Assembly: GCF_040659735.1 (NCBI RefSeq) | Contig: NZ_JBFANZ010000025.1 | Location: 20,403 to 84,402, forward strand | DNA length: 64,000 bases | Direction: 5' to 3' | Source: Micromonospora_I sp040659735 | GTDB lineage: Bacteria > Actinomycetota > Actinomycetes > Mycobacteriales > Micromonosporaceae | Shown: piece by piece, positions 25,266 to 33,607 of the stretch | How positions within the stretch are numbered: the stretch's first letter is position 1 | Layout of the letters: each line of letters opens with the position of its first letter | Notes under the pieces: model-generated | Told to the model about the DNA's origin: nothing | Seen by the model: only the letters and a program-made list of their open reading frames with translations | Databases searched by the model: none | Made by a program: the position numbers and the translations under genes

Positions 25266-27814
25266 TGCTGCGCGCCACTCTCAAGAGCCTGCTGGCCCGC
25301 AAACTGCGGCTGATCCTCTCCGGCCTGGCCGTCGTGCTGGGCGTCATGTTCGTCTCCGGCGCGTTCGTGCTCACCGACACGCTCGGTCGCTCATTCGACT
25401 CCGTCTTCAGCAGCGCCTATTCCCAGATCGACGTGGCGGTGAGCGCCAAGCCGAAGATCGCGGTGAGCGAGCTCGAGGGCGAGCAGATCGCGGCGAACTT
25501 CCCGACGTCCACAGTCGACAAGGTGAAGGCGGTGCCGGGCGTGGCGAAGGCCACCGGTGTCGTCGCCGCCGACGGCGCCCGGGTGATCGGCAAGAACGGG
25601 AAGGTGGTCACCTCGTTCGGTCCGCCGCAGCTCGGCGGCAACTGGATCGGCGAGGACGAACTCGTGCAACTGCGCGAGGGGCGTGGCCCGACCAGTGACA
25701 ACGAGATCGTCGTCAACGTCACGGTCGCCGAGGCGGCGAAGATCAAGGTCGGGGACCGGGTCGGCGTGCTGACGCTGGCACCCAAACGCGAGTTCACCCT
25801 GGTCGGCGTCTTCGGCTACAGCGGCGGACGCGACAGCCTCGGCGGTGTTCAGGAGGTCATGTTCACCGAGCCGATCGCCCAGCAGCTCATGCTCGGCGAG
25901 CGCGGCGTCTACAACAACGTCTCGGTGGAAGCCGCGAACGGCGTCCGCGCGACGGCGCTGCGCGACGACATCGGTCGCGTCCTCGGTGACCAGTACGTGG
26001 TCAAGACCGGCAAGCAACTCTCCGACGAGGCGTCGGCCAGCCTCAAGGAAGGCCTGGCCTTCTTCAACAACATCCTGCTGGGCTTCGCCGGCGTCGCCCT
26101 CTTCGTCGGCATCTTCCTGATCCTGAACACGTTCTCGATCATCGTGGCGCAGCGGACCCGCGAACTGGCGCTGATGCGGGCGATCGGCGGCAGCCGCCGC
26201 CAGATGATCGGCGCGGTGCTCGTCGAGGCGGTCGTGATCGGCCTGATCGCCGCGGTGCTCGGTCTGGCCGCCGGGGTCGGCGTCGGCGCGCTGCTGGCGT
26301 ACGTCTTCGGGCAGTTCGGCGGCGGGCTGGAGCTCGCGCCGATCGGCGTGCCGCCCGCCGCGGTGATCAGCGCGTTCGTCGTCGGCCTGCTCGTGACGGT
26401 GGTCGCCGCGGTGCTGCCGGCGCTGCGCGCCTCGCGGATTCCACCGATCGCGGCGATGCAGGACGTCGCCACCCCGGACCGTCCGCTGACCCGGATCACG
26501 GTCGCCGGCGCGGCGGTCGCCGCGGTGGGCGGAGCGCTGCTCGCCCTGGGCCTCACCGGCAACGCCGGTGACAACACGCTCTGGACCATTCTCGGCGGCG
26601 TGCTGGTGTCGTTCATCGGGGTGGCGCTGCTGACCCCGTTGATCAGCAAGCCGGTGGTGTCGTTGCTCGGCCGGATCTTCTCCTGGTCGGTTCCGGGCAA
26701 GCTCGGGCGGCTCAACTCCGGCCGCAACCCGCGCCGTACCGCGATCACCGCCGCCGCGCTGATGGTGGGCATCGCCCTGGTCACCGGCGTGACCGTCATC
26801 CTCGACTCGGCCAAGAGCAGTCTGACCGCGCTGGCCGAGGACACGATCCAGGCGGAGCTGGTGATCTCCGGGGCGCAGACCGGGCCGCGGCCGCCGAGCT
26901 TCGACGCGGCGGTGCTGGACAAGGCCGCCGCCCTGCCCGACGTCAAGGCCGTCGCCGGCATGTACGGCGACATGGCGATGGTGGGAACCGAGCGCACGTA
27001 CGTGACGGCGACCAGCAACGTGTCGGCGCTACGCGACATCTACAAGGCGACGCCCACCGCCGGCACGATCGACGCCCTCGGCCCCAACCAACTCTTCGTC
27101 GACGCGAAGACCGCCCGGGAACGGGGACTCGCCGTGGGCGCGACGATGCCCGTGCAGCTGAGTCGGGGCGAGCAGCAGACCTACACGCTGACCGGGATCT
27201 ACGCCGAGTCCGAGCTGTTCGGCGGGTTCGTGCTGCCGGTCGCGGCGGCGACGAACTTCACCGTCCCGCAGCCGATCCAGGCCTACCTGCAGCTGGCGCC
27301 GGGCGCCTCCGTCGACCAGGTCCTGCCCCAGGTCGAGTCGCTGCTCAAGGACAGCCCCGAGGTGTCCGTGGCCGACCGCGCCTCCTTCATCGAGCAGCAG
27401 ACCAGCCAGTTCGACCAGCTGCTGCTGATGATCCAGGTGCTGCTCGCGCTGGCGATCCTGATCGCCGTGCTCGGCATCGTCAACACCCTGGCCCTGTCGG
27501 TGCTGGAGCGGACCCGCGAGCTGGGGCTGCTGCGGGCCATCGGCCTGGGTCGGGCGGCGACGATGCGCATGGTCACGGTGGAGGCCGTGGTCATCTCGGT
27601 CTTCGGCGCGCTGCTCGGCGTGGTGGTCGGCGCGGGGCTCGGCGCGGCCGTGGTGCGCGCGCTGCGTGACGACGGCATCAAGAACCTGGTGCTGCCCTGG
27701 TCGCAGATGGCGGTCTTCATCGGGCTGGCGGCGCTGGTCGGGGTCATCGCGGCGGTGCTGCCGGCGATCCGCGCGGCGCGGCTCAACGTGCTCGGGGCCA
27801 TCGCGCACGAGTAA
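25265..27814 (+). CDS. FtsX-like/MacB-type ABC permease
   Basis: This is an 849-aa permease with the duplicated actinobacterial layout. An N-terminal membrane helix and a periplasmic domain (about 50-255) are followed by three helices (about 265-390), one central helix pair, a second periplasmic domain (about 500-690) and three final helices containing LALSVLERTRELGLLRAIGL. The first FtsX repeat holds the matching IVAQRTRELALMRAIGG. Such mechanotransmitter permeases export or extract amphiphilic substrates such as peptides or lipids. The substrate is unknown. Confidence 0.92.
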   Translation: MLRATLKSLLARKLRLILSGLAVVLGVMFVSGAFVLTDTLGRSFDSVFSSAYSQIDVAVSAKPKIAVSELEGEQIAANFPTSTVDKVKAVPGVAKATGVVAADGARVIGKNGKVVTSFGPPQLGGNWIGEDELVQLREGRGPTSDNEIVVNVTVAEAAKIKVGDRVGVLTLAPKREFTLVGVFGYSGGRDSLGGVQEVMFTEPIAQQLMLGERGVYNNVSVEAANGVRATALRDDIGRVLGDQYVVKTGKQLSDEASASLKEGLAFFNNILLGFAGVALFVGIFLILNTFSIIVAQRTRELALMRAIGGSRRQMIGAVLVEAVVIGLIAAVLGLAAGVGVGALLAYVFGQFGGGLELAPIGVPPAAVISAFVVGLLVTVVAAVLPALRASRIPPIAAMQDVATPDRPLTRITVAGAAVAAVGGALLALGLTGNAGDNTLWTILGGVLVSFIGVALLTPLISKPVVSLLGRIFSWSVPGKLGRLNSGRNPRRTAITAAALMVGIALVTGVTVILDSAKSSLTALAEDTIQAELVISGAQTGPRPPSFDAAVLDKAAALPDVKAVAGMYGDMAMVGTERTYVTATSNVSALRDIYKATPTAGTIDALGPNQLFVDAKTARERGLAVGATMPVQLSRGEQQTYTLTGIYAESELFGGFVLPVAAATNFTVPQPIQAYLQLAPGASVDQVLPQVESLLKDSPEVSVADRASFIEQQTSQFDQLLLMIQVLLALAILIAVLGIVNTLALSVLERTRELGLLRAIGLGRAATMRMVTVEAVVISVFGALLGVVVGAGLGAAVVRALRDDGIKNLVLPWSQMAVFIGLAALVGVIAAVLPAIRAARLNVLGAIAHE

Positions 27815-27834
27815 CCGGGGGAACGGGGGGTGCG

Positions 27835-27865
27835 GCGGGGTGGGTGCCGGGGGCGCCCACCCCGC
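27835..27865. terminator. hairpin after ABC permease
   Basis: GCGGGGTGGGTGCC pairs with GGCGCCCACCCCGC across a 3-nt loop, with one G-T pair. It starts 20 bp after the permease stop, between convergent genes. Confidence 0.6.
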
Positions 27866-27910
27866 CCGCGTCTGTGGAGCGTCCGGCGAGAGCTCGACGG
27901 ACGCCCGGCG

Positions 27911-28612
27911 TCAGGATTCGGTGATCACGCCGATCGTGGCGGGCTCGTCGCGCGATACCAGCAGGCCGGCGAGGAACTCCACGTCCACGGTCGCCAGCGT
28001 TTCCAGCAGGTGCAGGCCCTCGGCCTCGTCGAGCGGGACCTCACTCGGCACGGCGAGCACCGCCGCGCCGGACGCGAGCGCACTCGCCACCCCGGTCGGC
28101 GAGTCCTCGATCGCGACGCACCGCTCGATCGGCACCTGCAGCAGCCCGGCCGCGGTCAGGTACGGAGCCGGGTGCGGCTTTGTGGCGCTCACCTCGTCGC
28201 CGCAGACCACCACGTCGAAGCTGTCCCGGCCGAGCGTTTCGAGCGCGACCTCGACCAGCGCCCGCGCGGTGGAGGTGACGAGTGCGGTGGGGATGGCGGC
28301 GGCGCGTACCGCCCGGAGCAGCGCCAGCGCCCCCGGCCGCCATTCGAGGCCGGTCACGAAGAGCTCGGCGACGCGCCGCTCGAGGAACGCGATGCCGGCG
28401 GCGGGGTCGCGCCACGGCTGGTCGAGGTCGGTGTGCAGGAGCTGCATCGAGGTCGCCATGCTGGATCCCACCATCGCGCGGCGGGTGGCTTCCGACAGCC
28501 GGCCGCCGTACGTGGCCGCGAGTTCGTGCAGGGCCACGTCCCAGAGCCGCTCGCTGTCGACCAGGGTGCCGTCCATGTCGAACAGGACTGCGGCCACCGG
28601 GTGGGTGGTCAA
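27911..28612 (-). CDS. HAD-family hydrolase, beta-phosphoglucomutase-like
   Basis: This is a 233-aa HAD phosphatase. Motif I is AAVLFDMDGTLVDSE (nucleophile Asp12, Asp14), motif II is ALVTSTA, the motif III Lys is in ATKPHPAPY, and motif IV is VAIEDSPTGVASA. The helical cap (about 20-90) is of the beta-phosphoglucomutase type. The start is taken as TTG 28612 because GGAGGG lies 10 nt upstream, while the longer frame upstream lacks a site. The substrate is probably a sugar phosphate. Confidence 0.85.
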   Translation of the reverse strand: MTTHPVAAVLFDMDGTLVDSERLWDVALHELAATYGGRLSEATRRAMVGSSMATSMQLLHTDLDQPWRDPAAGIAFLERRVAELFVTGLEWRPGALALLRAVRAAAIPTALVTSTARALVEVALETLGRDSFDVVVCGDEVSATKPHPAPYLTAAGLLQVPIERCVAIEDSPTGVASALASGAAVLAVPSEVPLDEAEGLHLLETLATVDVEFLAGLLVSRDEPATIGVITES

Positions 28613-28778
28613 CGGCGGATCTCCCTCCGGGGGTGGCGGATCTATCGCCGACCAGTGTCGCCCGGATGTCGGTCGGGACGCCTTGGTAGGGACCGGTTCG
28701 TGGCGACGATCACCCCGAACGCGACCGGTGAGGCGAGGTCGACCGGGACCGAAGCCCGACGGTGAGCGGGCTCGACGG

Positions 28779-29558
28779 TCATTCGAGATCACAGGCGGCC
28801 AGCGAGTTGTCGTAGCCGGCGAAGAACGCGTCGGTGCGCTGTTCGGCGGTGCCGTGGGCGTCCTCGGCGAACCACGGTTGCCCCGGATCGTCTCCGACGG
28901 CCAGCAGTCCGGCGCGGAACTCGGCGAGGTCACCCTTGTCGAGGGTCAGCGTCTTCGCCCGCACCGAGTCGCCGATATAGGCGCCGGCCAGGCAGTCGGC
29001 CTGCAACTCCTGCTGGATGGTGAAGCGGTGTTGGAGGCCGAGCCGGACCTGGACGCCGTGCGCGTACTCGTGGCCGAGCAGATAGAACAGGAACGCGTCC
29101 CCCACCCGGCGGAACGCGCTCGCCGCCCACCGCGCGTCGTAGGCGATCATGTCGCGGGGTGCGCAGTACGCGGCGTTGTTGCGGGTCAGGCGCACAGTGC
29201 CGCAGGTGACCTCGCCGTCCCGGGTGTACGCGACGACCTCTGCGACCGGCTCGAACCGCCGGCCGAGCGACGGGAACCGCTCACCCCAGTACCGTTCGGC
29301 GAGCCCGACCGCGCCGGTGACGTCCCGCTGGAACTCCTCCACGCTGGTCGTGCCGTCCGCGGGTCGCGCGGTGGTCGCCGTCGGGGCGGAGCGCGCCGGC
29401 TCACCGGACTGCGCGCTGGCCGGTCGCCGCCCGGCGGGTTGTCCGCCGAGCGGAACGCCGGCGCCGCAGGCCAGCGCGACGAGAAGGGTGGCCACCAGGC
29501 CGGCGAGGGGCGTCGCGCGCCGGAACCGGTGGCGGGCGGCGACTGTCTGCGATCCCAC
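28779..29558 (-). CDS. exported neutral zinc metallopeptidase-like protein
   Basis: This is a secreted or lipid-anchored metallopeptidase of the neutral zinc peptidase (YpfJ-like) type. With GTG 29558 it has 259 aa. An N-terminal hydrophobic helix ends VALAC, a possible lipobox with Cys31. A Pro/Thr/Ala-rich linker follows, then HEYAH (163-167) with its Glu and QQELQADC (third ligand region, about 182-189). Cys residues in VTCGT and AAYCAPRD may form a disulfide. A TTG at 29627 would add 23 residues. No substrate is known. Confidence 0.78.
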   Translation of the reverse strand: MGSQTVAARHRFRRATPLAGLVATLLVALACGAGVPLGGQPAGRRPASAQSGEPARSAPTATTARPADGTTSVEEFQRDVTGAVGLAERYWGERFPSLGRRFEPVAEVVAYTRDGEVTCGTVRLTRNNAAYCAPRDMIAYDARWAASAFRRVGDAFLFYLLGHEYAHGVQVRLGLQHRFTIQQELQADCLAGAYIGDSVRAKTLTLDKGDLAEFRAGLLAVGDDPGQPWFAEDAHGTAEQRTDAFFAGYDNSLAACDLE

Positions 29559-29640
29559 ACCAGACAGTACGGAGCGCGGCGTCGCGACGATCACCGCTGG
29601 CGATGATCGTTTCGTCGGCGCGGTCAACCGCCCATCCGCG

Positions 29641-29769
29641 CTAGTCGCGGCGCCGCGTCACGCTCGCCTTCTTCTGGGCGCGCCGCCGCTGCCGGGGCGT
29701 CAACTCCTTGCGGCCGGTCTGCTTGACGTAGTTGGCGACCCGCAGGTCCTCGCTGATCGGCATCGTCAT
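29641..29769 (-). CDS. 42-aa highly basic conserved small protein
   Basis: A short gene with a clear AGGAAGG site 4 nt before ATG 29769. The product begins MTMPISEDLRVANYVKQTGR and ends with a Lys/Arg tract (TPRQRRRAQKKASVTRRRD), giving a strongly positive C-terminal half. The N-terminal part resembles a small conserved family in Micromonosporaceae as I recall it, which needs a search. Possible roles include nucleic-acid or ribosome binding. Confidence 0.6.
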   Translation of the reverse strand: MTMPISEDLRVANYVKQTGRKELTPRQRRRAQKKASVTRRRD

Positions 29770-29865
29770 CGCACCTTCCTGAATGTCCTCAGCCCTACCC
29801 GTCCATCGTCCGCGCGGCGGGGTGAAGCCACCCTCACCCGGATCGGACGAGCACGTCGGGTCCGG

Positions 29866-30273
29866 CTAGCGAACCCCGCGCCGGACGCCGAACTGCGCCC
29901 CCACCGGCTCGATGACCTCCCAGTACTCCTTCGGCAACTGCGAGACCACGTCCTCGAACTCGCGTGTGGCGACCGCTTCGCGGACGGTCGCGAGCACGGC
30001 GCGCACGCCTGCGCTGCCCTGCGCCGTATTGACTCCGGCGCGGTCACTCACCCGGCGGATGAACTGACCCAGCCCGAAGGGCTCCGGGAACTCCTGTTCC
30101 TTGTGCAGGTATTCGCGCAGTTCCGGCGCCAATTGCGCGCCCACGTCCCGGGTCTCCCCGCCGCTGATCCGCTCCGCCAATGTCTGGAGGGTGGCGCGGG
30201 TCAGGTCGTGTGCCTGTTCGCGTGAGACTCCGCCGCGCCGCGCAACCGCGTCAACGAACTCGGAACAGTTCAC
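29866..30273 (-). CDS. DUF2267 protein
   Basis: This 135-aa protein matches the DUF2267 pattern: FVDAVARRGGVSREQAHDLTRATLQTLAERISGGE in two halves, LREYLHKEQE and FIRRVSDRAGV, and FEDVVSQLPKEYWEVIEPV. The family occurs with stress genes in bacteria, but its function is unknown. The start is GTG 30273 behind GAGGGGG. A SigB-like promoter (30306-30330) lies upstream. Confidence 0.85.
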   Translation of the reverse strand: MNCSEFVDAVARRGGVSREQAHDLTRATLQTLAERISGGETRDVGAQLAPELREYLHKEQEFPEPFGLGQFIRRVSDRAGVNTAQGSAGVRAVLATVREAVATREFEDVVSQLPKEYWEVIEPVGAQFGVRRGVR

Positions 30274-30305
30274 CTCGGGTCCCCCTCTCGGCCGGTCCGG
30301 GCCGA

Positions 30306-30330
30306 CTACCCGCGGCCTGCTCCGACAAAC
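30306..30330 (-). promoter_or_regulatory. SigB-like promoter for DUF2267 gene
   Basis: On the minus strand GTTTGT (30330-30325), 13 nt and GGGTAG (30311-30306) match the GTTT-N15/16-GGGTA type of stress sigma factor promoter. The -10 box lies 33 nt before the GTG start. Near-identical elements precede the hemerythrin gene and the clpC operon. Confidence 0.55.
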
Positions 30331-30364
30331 GGTGACGGGCCGCGGCGAGGGGCGGGTGGCAGCG

Positions 30365-30997
30365 CTACGGGAGGACCCCCGGGGCCGGCTCGGTGAAGGT
30401 CGCGGAGGGCAGCGGCAGTCCGGTCGGCGGCACCGGGTGTGCGGGGGCGGACGGGCTGGCCGGTACCGGGGTGGGGCTGCTCGGCGCGGGCGTCTGGACC
30501 GGAACGGCGGGTGAGGCGGAGATCGGGGCCGGGGTACGCACGGGTTTCGCGGGCTTCGCCGGGGTGGCGGTCGGCGCGGCGGGTCCCGGCGTCCTGGTCC
30601 CGCTCGGACGCGGCGGAGTGCTCGTCCTGGCCGCCCCGTTCGCGCCCGAGCCGGCGCGGCTGGTCGCCATGGGACTCGCCGGTCCGGCCATGCCCGGCGT
30701 CCGCGGCGTTGTCCCGCTGCCGCCGTAGGCGGGAGTGGCGCCAGCGGACGGCGACGGCAGCGCCGTCATCTCGGCGGCGGCGGGACTGGCCGACATGGGG
30801 AGCGATGGCGCCGGAGCGCGATCGAGGCCGCGGCTGGCGCGGTCGCCGGCGCGCGCGGTCGCCGCGACGTCGGTCTCGGTGCTCTTCTTGCCCATCAGGG
30901 CGAGTCCGGCGCCGGCGCCGCTCACGAAGACCGCGCCGAGCACGACGGCGGTGACACGGTGCGCGAGAGGACGGGGGGCGCGGTGAGCGGCGGGCAC
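30365..30997 (-). CDS. single-span Pro/Ala/Thr-rich exported protein
   Basis: This 210-aa protein has one N-terminal membrane helix (VTAVVLGAVFVSGAGAGLAL, about 15-34), then a low-complexity region rich in Pro, Ala, Ser and Thr with short repeats such as TPAP and PSPT. No domain is recognisable. It looks like an extracellular or wall-spanning stalk that may be O-glycosylated. GTG 30997 gives a positively charged N-terminus before the helix. Composition bias makes homology hard to judge. Confidence 0.6.
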   Translation of the reverse strand: MPAAHRAPRPLAHRVTAVVLGAVFVSGAGAGLALMGKKSTETDVAATARAGDRASRGLDRAPAPSLPMSASPAAAEMTALPSPSAGATPAYGGSGTTPRTPGMAGPASPMATSRAGSGANGAARTSTPPRPSGTRTPGPAAPTATPAKPAKPVRTPAPISASPAVPVQTPAPSSPTPVPASPSAPAHPVPPTGLPLPSATFTEPAPGVLP

Positions 30998-31256
30998 GAG
31001 GAACTCCCTGGGCTGACGAGGTGATACGTGGGGGACGCACCGGTTCCCGACCCTGCCCGCCCCAGATCATCGGGGCAATCCCGGCGATCAAGAGGTGGTT
31101 CGTATCACGTCCAATCGGTGATATTCAGTCGATACAAGCATCAGACGGATAAGCCGGAATCCGTGAACTGGCGGATCGCCTGTCCACTTCCGTTCGGCGC
31201 TTCGGTACGGACCCGGTGAGGCGGTGGCGGCGCACCGATCCTCCGTGGTCGTCTGC

Positions 31257-31266
31257 TACATATGTA
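31257..31266 (+). promoter_or_regulatory. TACATATGTA palindrome at GNAT gene start
   Basis: A 10-bp perfect palindrome ends 4 nt before the GTG start, and no ribosome site is visible. It may form the -10 box of a leaderless promoter, or be an operator. The surrounding 30998-31270 gap is otherwise without a gene. Confidence 0.4.
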
Positions 31267-31270
31267 AGTT

Positions 31271-32590
31271 GTGATTACCGACACCACTCGTTACCGGATC
31301 CGCTCCGGAGCCCCGGCGGACATCGAGGAGCTCGCGGAGATCAACGCCGCGGTGCACCTCCAGGCGATGACCGGGGGCAACCCCCATCCCGGCATCGGCG
31401 CCTGGACGCGCGATCTCTTCGACGGGCATCCCACCGTCTCCCCCGCCGACTTCCTGGTCGCCGAGGAGGTCGCCACCGGCCGGCCGGTGGCGAGTCTGGT
31501 CGCGCTCGCGCAGGAGTGGCGGCACGGCGAGGTGCGGCTCCCCGTCGTACAGGTCGAACTGGTCGGCACCCACCCCGCGCACCGCGGGCAACGCCTCACC
31601 GACCGGCTCTTCGCCGCCCTGCACGAACGCGGCGACCGCGACGGCGTCGTGCTGCACGTGATCGAGGGCATCCCGTTCTTCTACCGCCGCTTCGACTACG
31701 AGTACGCGCTGAGCAACGGAGCTCCGCTCGTCGTACCCGCCGGCGCGCTGCCGGCGCGGCGTCCGGAGGCCGCGCTGCGCGCCCGGCCGGCGACGCCCGC
31801 CGACGCGGATCAACTCGCCGCGGTCGACCGGGCGCTCGCCGTTCAGGGTGGTCTGCACTGCCCGAGGGACGCCGGCCGGTGGCGGTACGAGCTCGCCGGG
31901 CGGCGCCCCGACGATTTCGTGCGGCGCGAGGTGACCGCGCTGACCACCGCCGACGACGTGGTCGTCGGGTACGCCGCGCACGCCCCTCGCCCGAACGCGG
32001 CCGGCGAACTGGCGGTCTTCGCCGCGGCGTGCGCGCGGCGCGAGGACTGGCCGGCGGCCGCGCCGGTACTTCTGGCGCAGCTCGCCGAAGTCGGGCGGGA
32101 GACCGGACAGGCCGCGGATCGGCCCTTCACCGGGCTACGCCCGCTGTTCGACGCCGAACATCCGCTCAGCCGCTTCGCCGGGCCCGGCGTGCCGCGCCGC
32201 CCGTATGCCTGGTACGTGCGCACCGGCGACCCGGTCGCCCTGCTGGACCGGTGGCGGCCCGCGCTCGCGGAGCGCTGGCGCGCGGCCGGGCTGCGCTGGC
32301 CGCACGAGAGCCTGCGGATCGACACCTACGGGCGCGCGATGCAGCTCGACTTCCGTGACGGTGAGCTGGTGGCCGTCGTACCGGGTCCCCGCAGCACCGC
32401 CCCCGTCGACGATCCGGCCGTGCACGCCGCGATCCCCCTCGGCGCGCTGCTGCAACTCGTGCTCGGCTACCGCACGCTCCCGGAGGTGCTGCATGCCTGG
32501 CCGGACTGCGCGCTGCGCGACCGGACGACCGAGCTGTTCCTCGAGGCCGCGTTCCCGCGGGTCGCCCAGATGGTCTGGTCCGCGCTCTGA
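31271..32590 (+). CDS. GNAT N-acetyltransferase, Eis-like
   Basis: This 439-aa protein has the three-part layout of Eis-type acetyltransferases. A GNAT domain (about 8-145, with QVELVGTHPAHRGQRLTDRLFAA split around the CoA-binding R/QxxGxG/A loop) is followed by a second GNAT-like domain (about 155-290) and a C-terminal sterol-carrier-like domain (about 320-439). Eis enzymes acetylate amines, including aminoglycosides and histone-like proteins. The substrate here is unknown. The first start is GTG 31271. Confidence 0.82.
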   Translation: MITDTTRYRIRSGAPADIEELAEINAAVHLQAMTGGNPHPGIGAWTRDLFDGHPTVSPADFLVAEEVATGRPVASLVALAQEWRHGEVRLPVVQVELVGTHPAHRGQRLTDRLFAALHERGDRDGVVLHVIEGIPFFYRRFDYEYALSNGAPLVVPAGALPARRPEAALRARPATPADADQLAAVDRALAVQGGLHCPRDAGRWRYELAGRRPDDFVRREVTALTTADDVVVGYAAHAPRPNAAGELAVFAAACARREDWPAAAPVLLAQLAEVGRETGQAADRPFTGLRPLFDAEHPLSRFAGPGVPRRPYAWYVRTGDPVALLDRWRPALAERWRAAGLRWPHESLRIDTYGRAMQLDFRDGELVAVVPGPRSTAPVDDPAVHAAIPLGALLQLVLGYRTLPEVLHAWPDCALRDRTTELFLEAAFPRVAQMVWSAL

Positions 32591-32634
32591 CTTCGATGAT
32601 CGGGACGGTCGTGAGTGCTCGGTGCGCGGGCCGG

Positions 32635-32889
32635 TCAGCGGCCGGCGCGGGCACGGGTGGCACGCCACGCGCGCACCCCCAGCAGGCCGACGGCCGTGCC
32701 GATCGCCAGCGACGCGGCGATCAGCAGCGCGTGCACCCACAGAAAACCGGTCGGCGCGCCCTCGCCGACCGTCCCGGCGGACCAGGCGCGGGGATCGTTC
32801 CAGATCGCCACGGCGAACCGGGGCCAGATGACCCAGGTCCAGACGCCCACTCCGGCGAGAAAGATCGCCCATCCGCGTGACAACACCAT
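32635..32889 (-). CDS. SCO4848-family small membrane protein
   Basis: This 84-aa protein has two membrane helices (GWAIFLAGVGVWTWVIWPRF and VHALLIAASLAIGTAVGLLG). The N-terminus MVLSRGWAIFLAGVGVWTW and the FLWVHALLI segment match the SCO4848 family of actinobacteria, whose function is unknown. Its ATG lies inside a 14-bp inverted repeat (32883-32916), and no ribosome site precedes it. Confidence 0.75.
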   Translation of the reverse strand: MVLSRGWAIFLAGVGVWTWVIWPRFAVAIWNDPRAWSAGTVGEGAPTGFLWVHALLIAASLAIGTAVGLLGVRAWRATRARAGR

Positions 32890-32916
32890 GGCTGGCGAGT
32901 ATGCCAGCCATGGTGT
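32883..32916. promoter_or_regulatory. 14-bp inverted repeat across the SCO4848-type start codon
   Basis: ACACCATGGCTGGC and GCCAGCCATGGTGT form perfect 14-bp arms around a 6-nt centre. One arm contains the start codon of the small membrane protein gene. It could be an operator dyad or an RNA hairpin hiding the start. Confidence 0.55.
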
Positions 32917-33064
32917 CTGCGGCTGCGATCAGCACATCAGCCGTGCCACACAAGGCCCGCTTTGTCCGATCTCGTGCTACCGGTGGTAGCCACCCGATGA
33001 GGCGTCGGCTGCAATCCGGTTGCTGATCAAGTAGTGGGGAAGGCGGATCCCTAGCGTCCAACGC

Positions 33065-33466
33065 ATGACCAACCACTTCCCCTCCGCAGCCCCCACCAGG
33101 ACAACCACCGACGCCGCGCGGGTGCTCGACGACGTCATGGCCCGCGTCGGCGTCGACGGCCTCACCACGGCGCTCATCCACCCCGTCCTCATGGCGCTCG
33201 TCGACCAGCACGCCGCCGAGGTCCGCGAGTCGCTCCGCTGCGCCGACCGCCCGGTCGACCACGTCGGGCTCGCCGCGTACGCGCGGTCCATCATGGCCGC
33301 GGCGGAACGGATGGGACGCCACCTCCCCGAGCCCGGCGAGGCCGACCTGTCCTGTCTCGACTGGCTGCGCGCGCCGTGGCCGCTGCTGCGCCTGGTGGGG
33401 ATCTGCGCCCTCGTCGACGACACCACGCTCGGCGCCGCGCCGACCGGGCTCGGCGCCACCGCCTGA
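33065..33466 (+). CDS. hypothetical protein, possible DUF6401-like
   Basis: This is a 133-aa, mainly helical soluble protein. The core (DGLTTALIHPVLMALVDQHAAEVRESL) and LLRLVGICALVDD look like a compact conserved family that I tentatively link to DUF6401, named from natural-product loci. No cluster of that kind is nearby. The upstream 175 bp hold the inverted repeat of the divergent gene. Confidence 0.5.
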   Translation: MTNHFPSAAPTRTTTDAARVLDDVMARVGVDGLTTALIHPVLMALVDQHAAEVRESLRCADRPVDHVGLAAYARSIMAAAERMGRHLPEPGEADLSCLDWLRAPWPLLRLVGICALVDDTTLGAAPTGLGATA

Positions 33467-33607
33467 TCAACCACAGTGGGCCCCACTGCGCGGCCGGACC
33501 TGACCCCTGCTGGATCGGGACCGGGACACCGACTCGGTGGACCTGAGGTCACCGGGCGTCGGCCCCGCCGACCACGACGCAGCGCTCCCGATGAGGTACC
33601 CCCGGAC

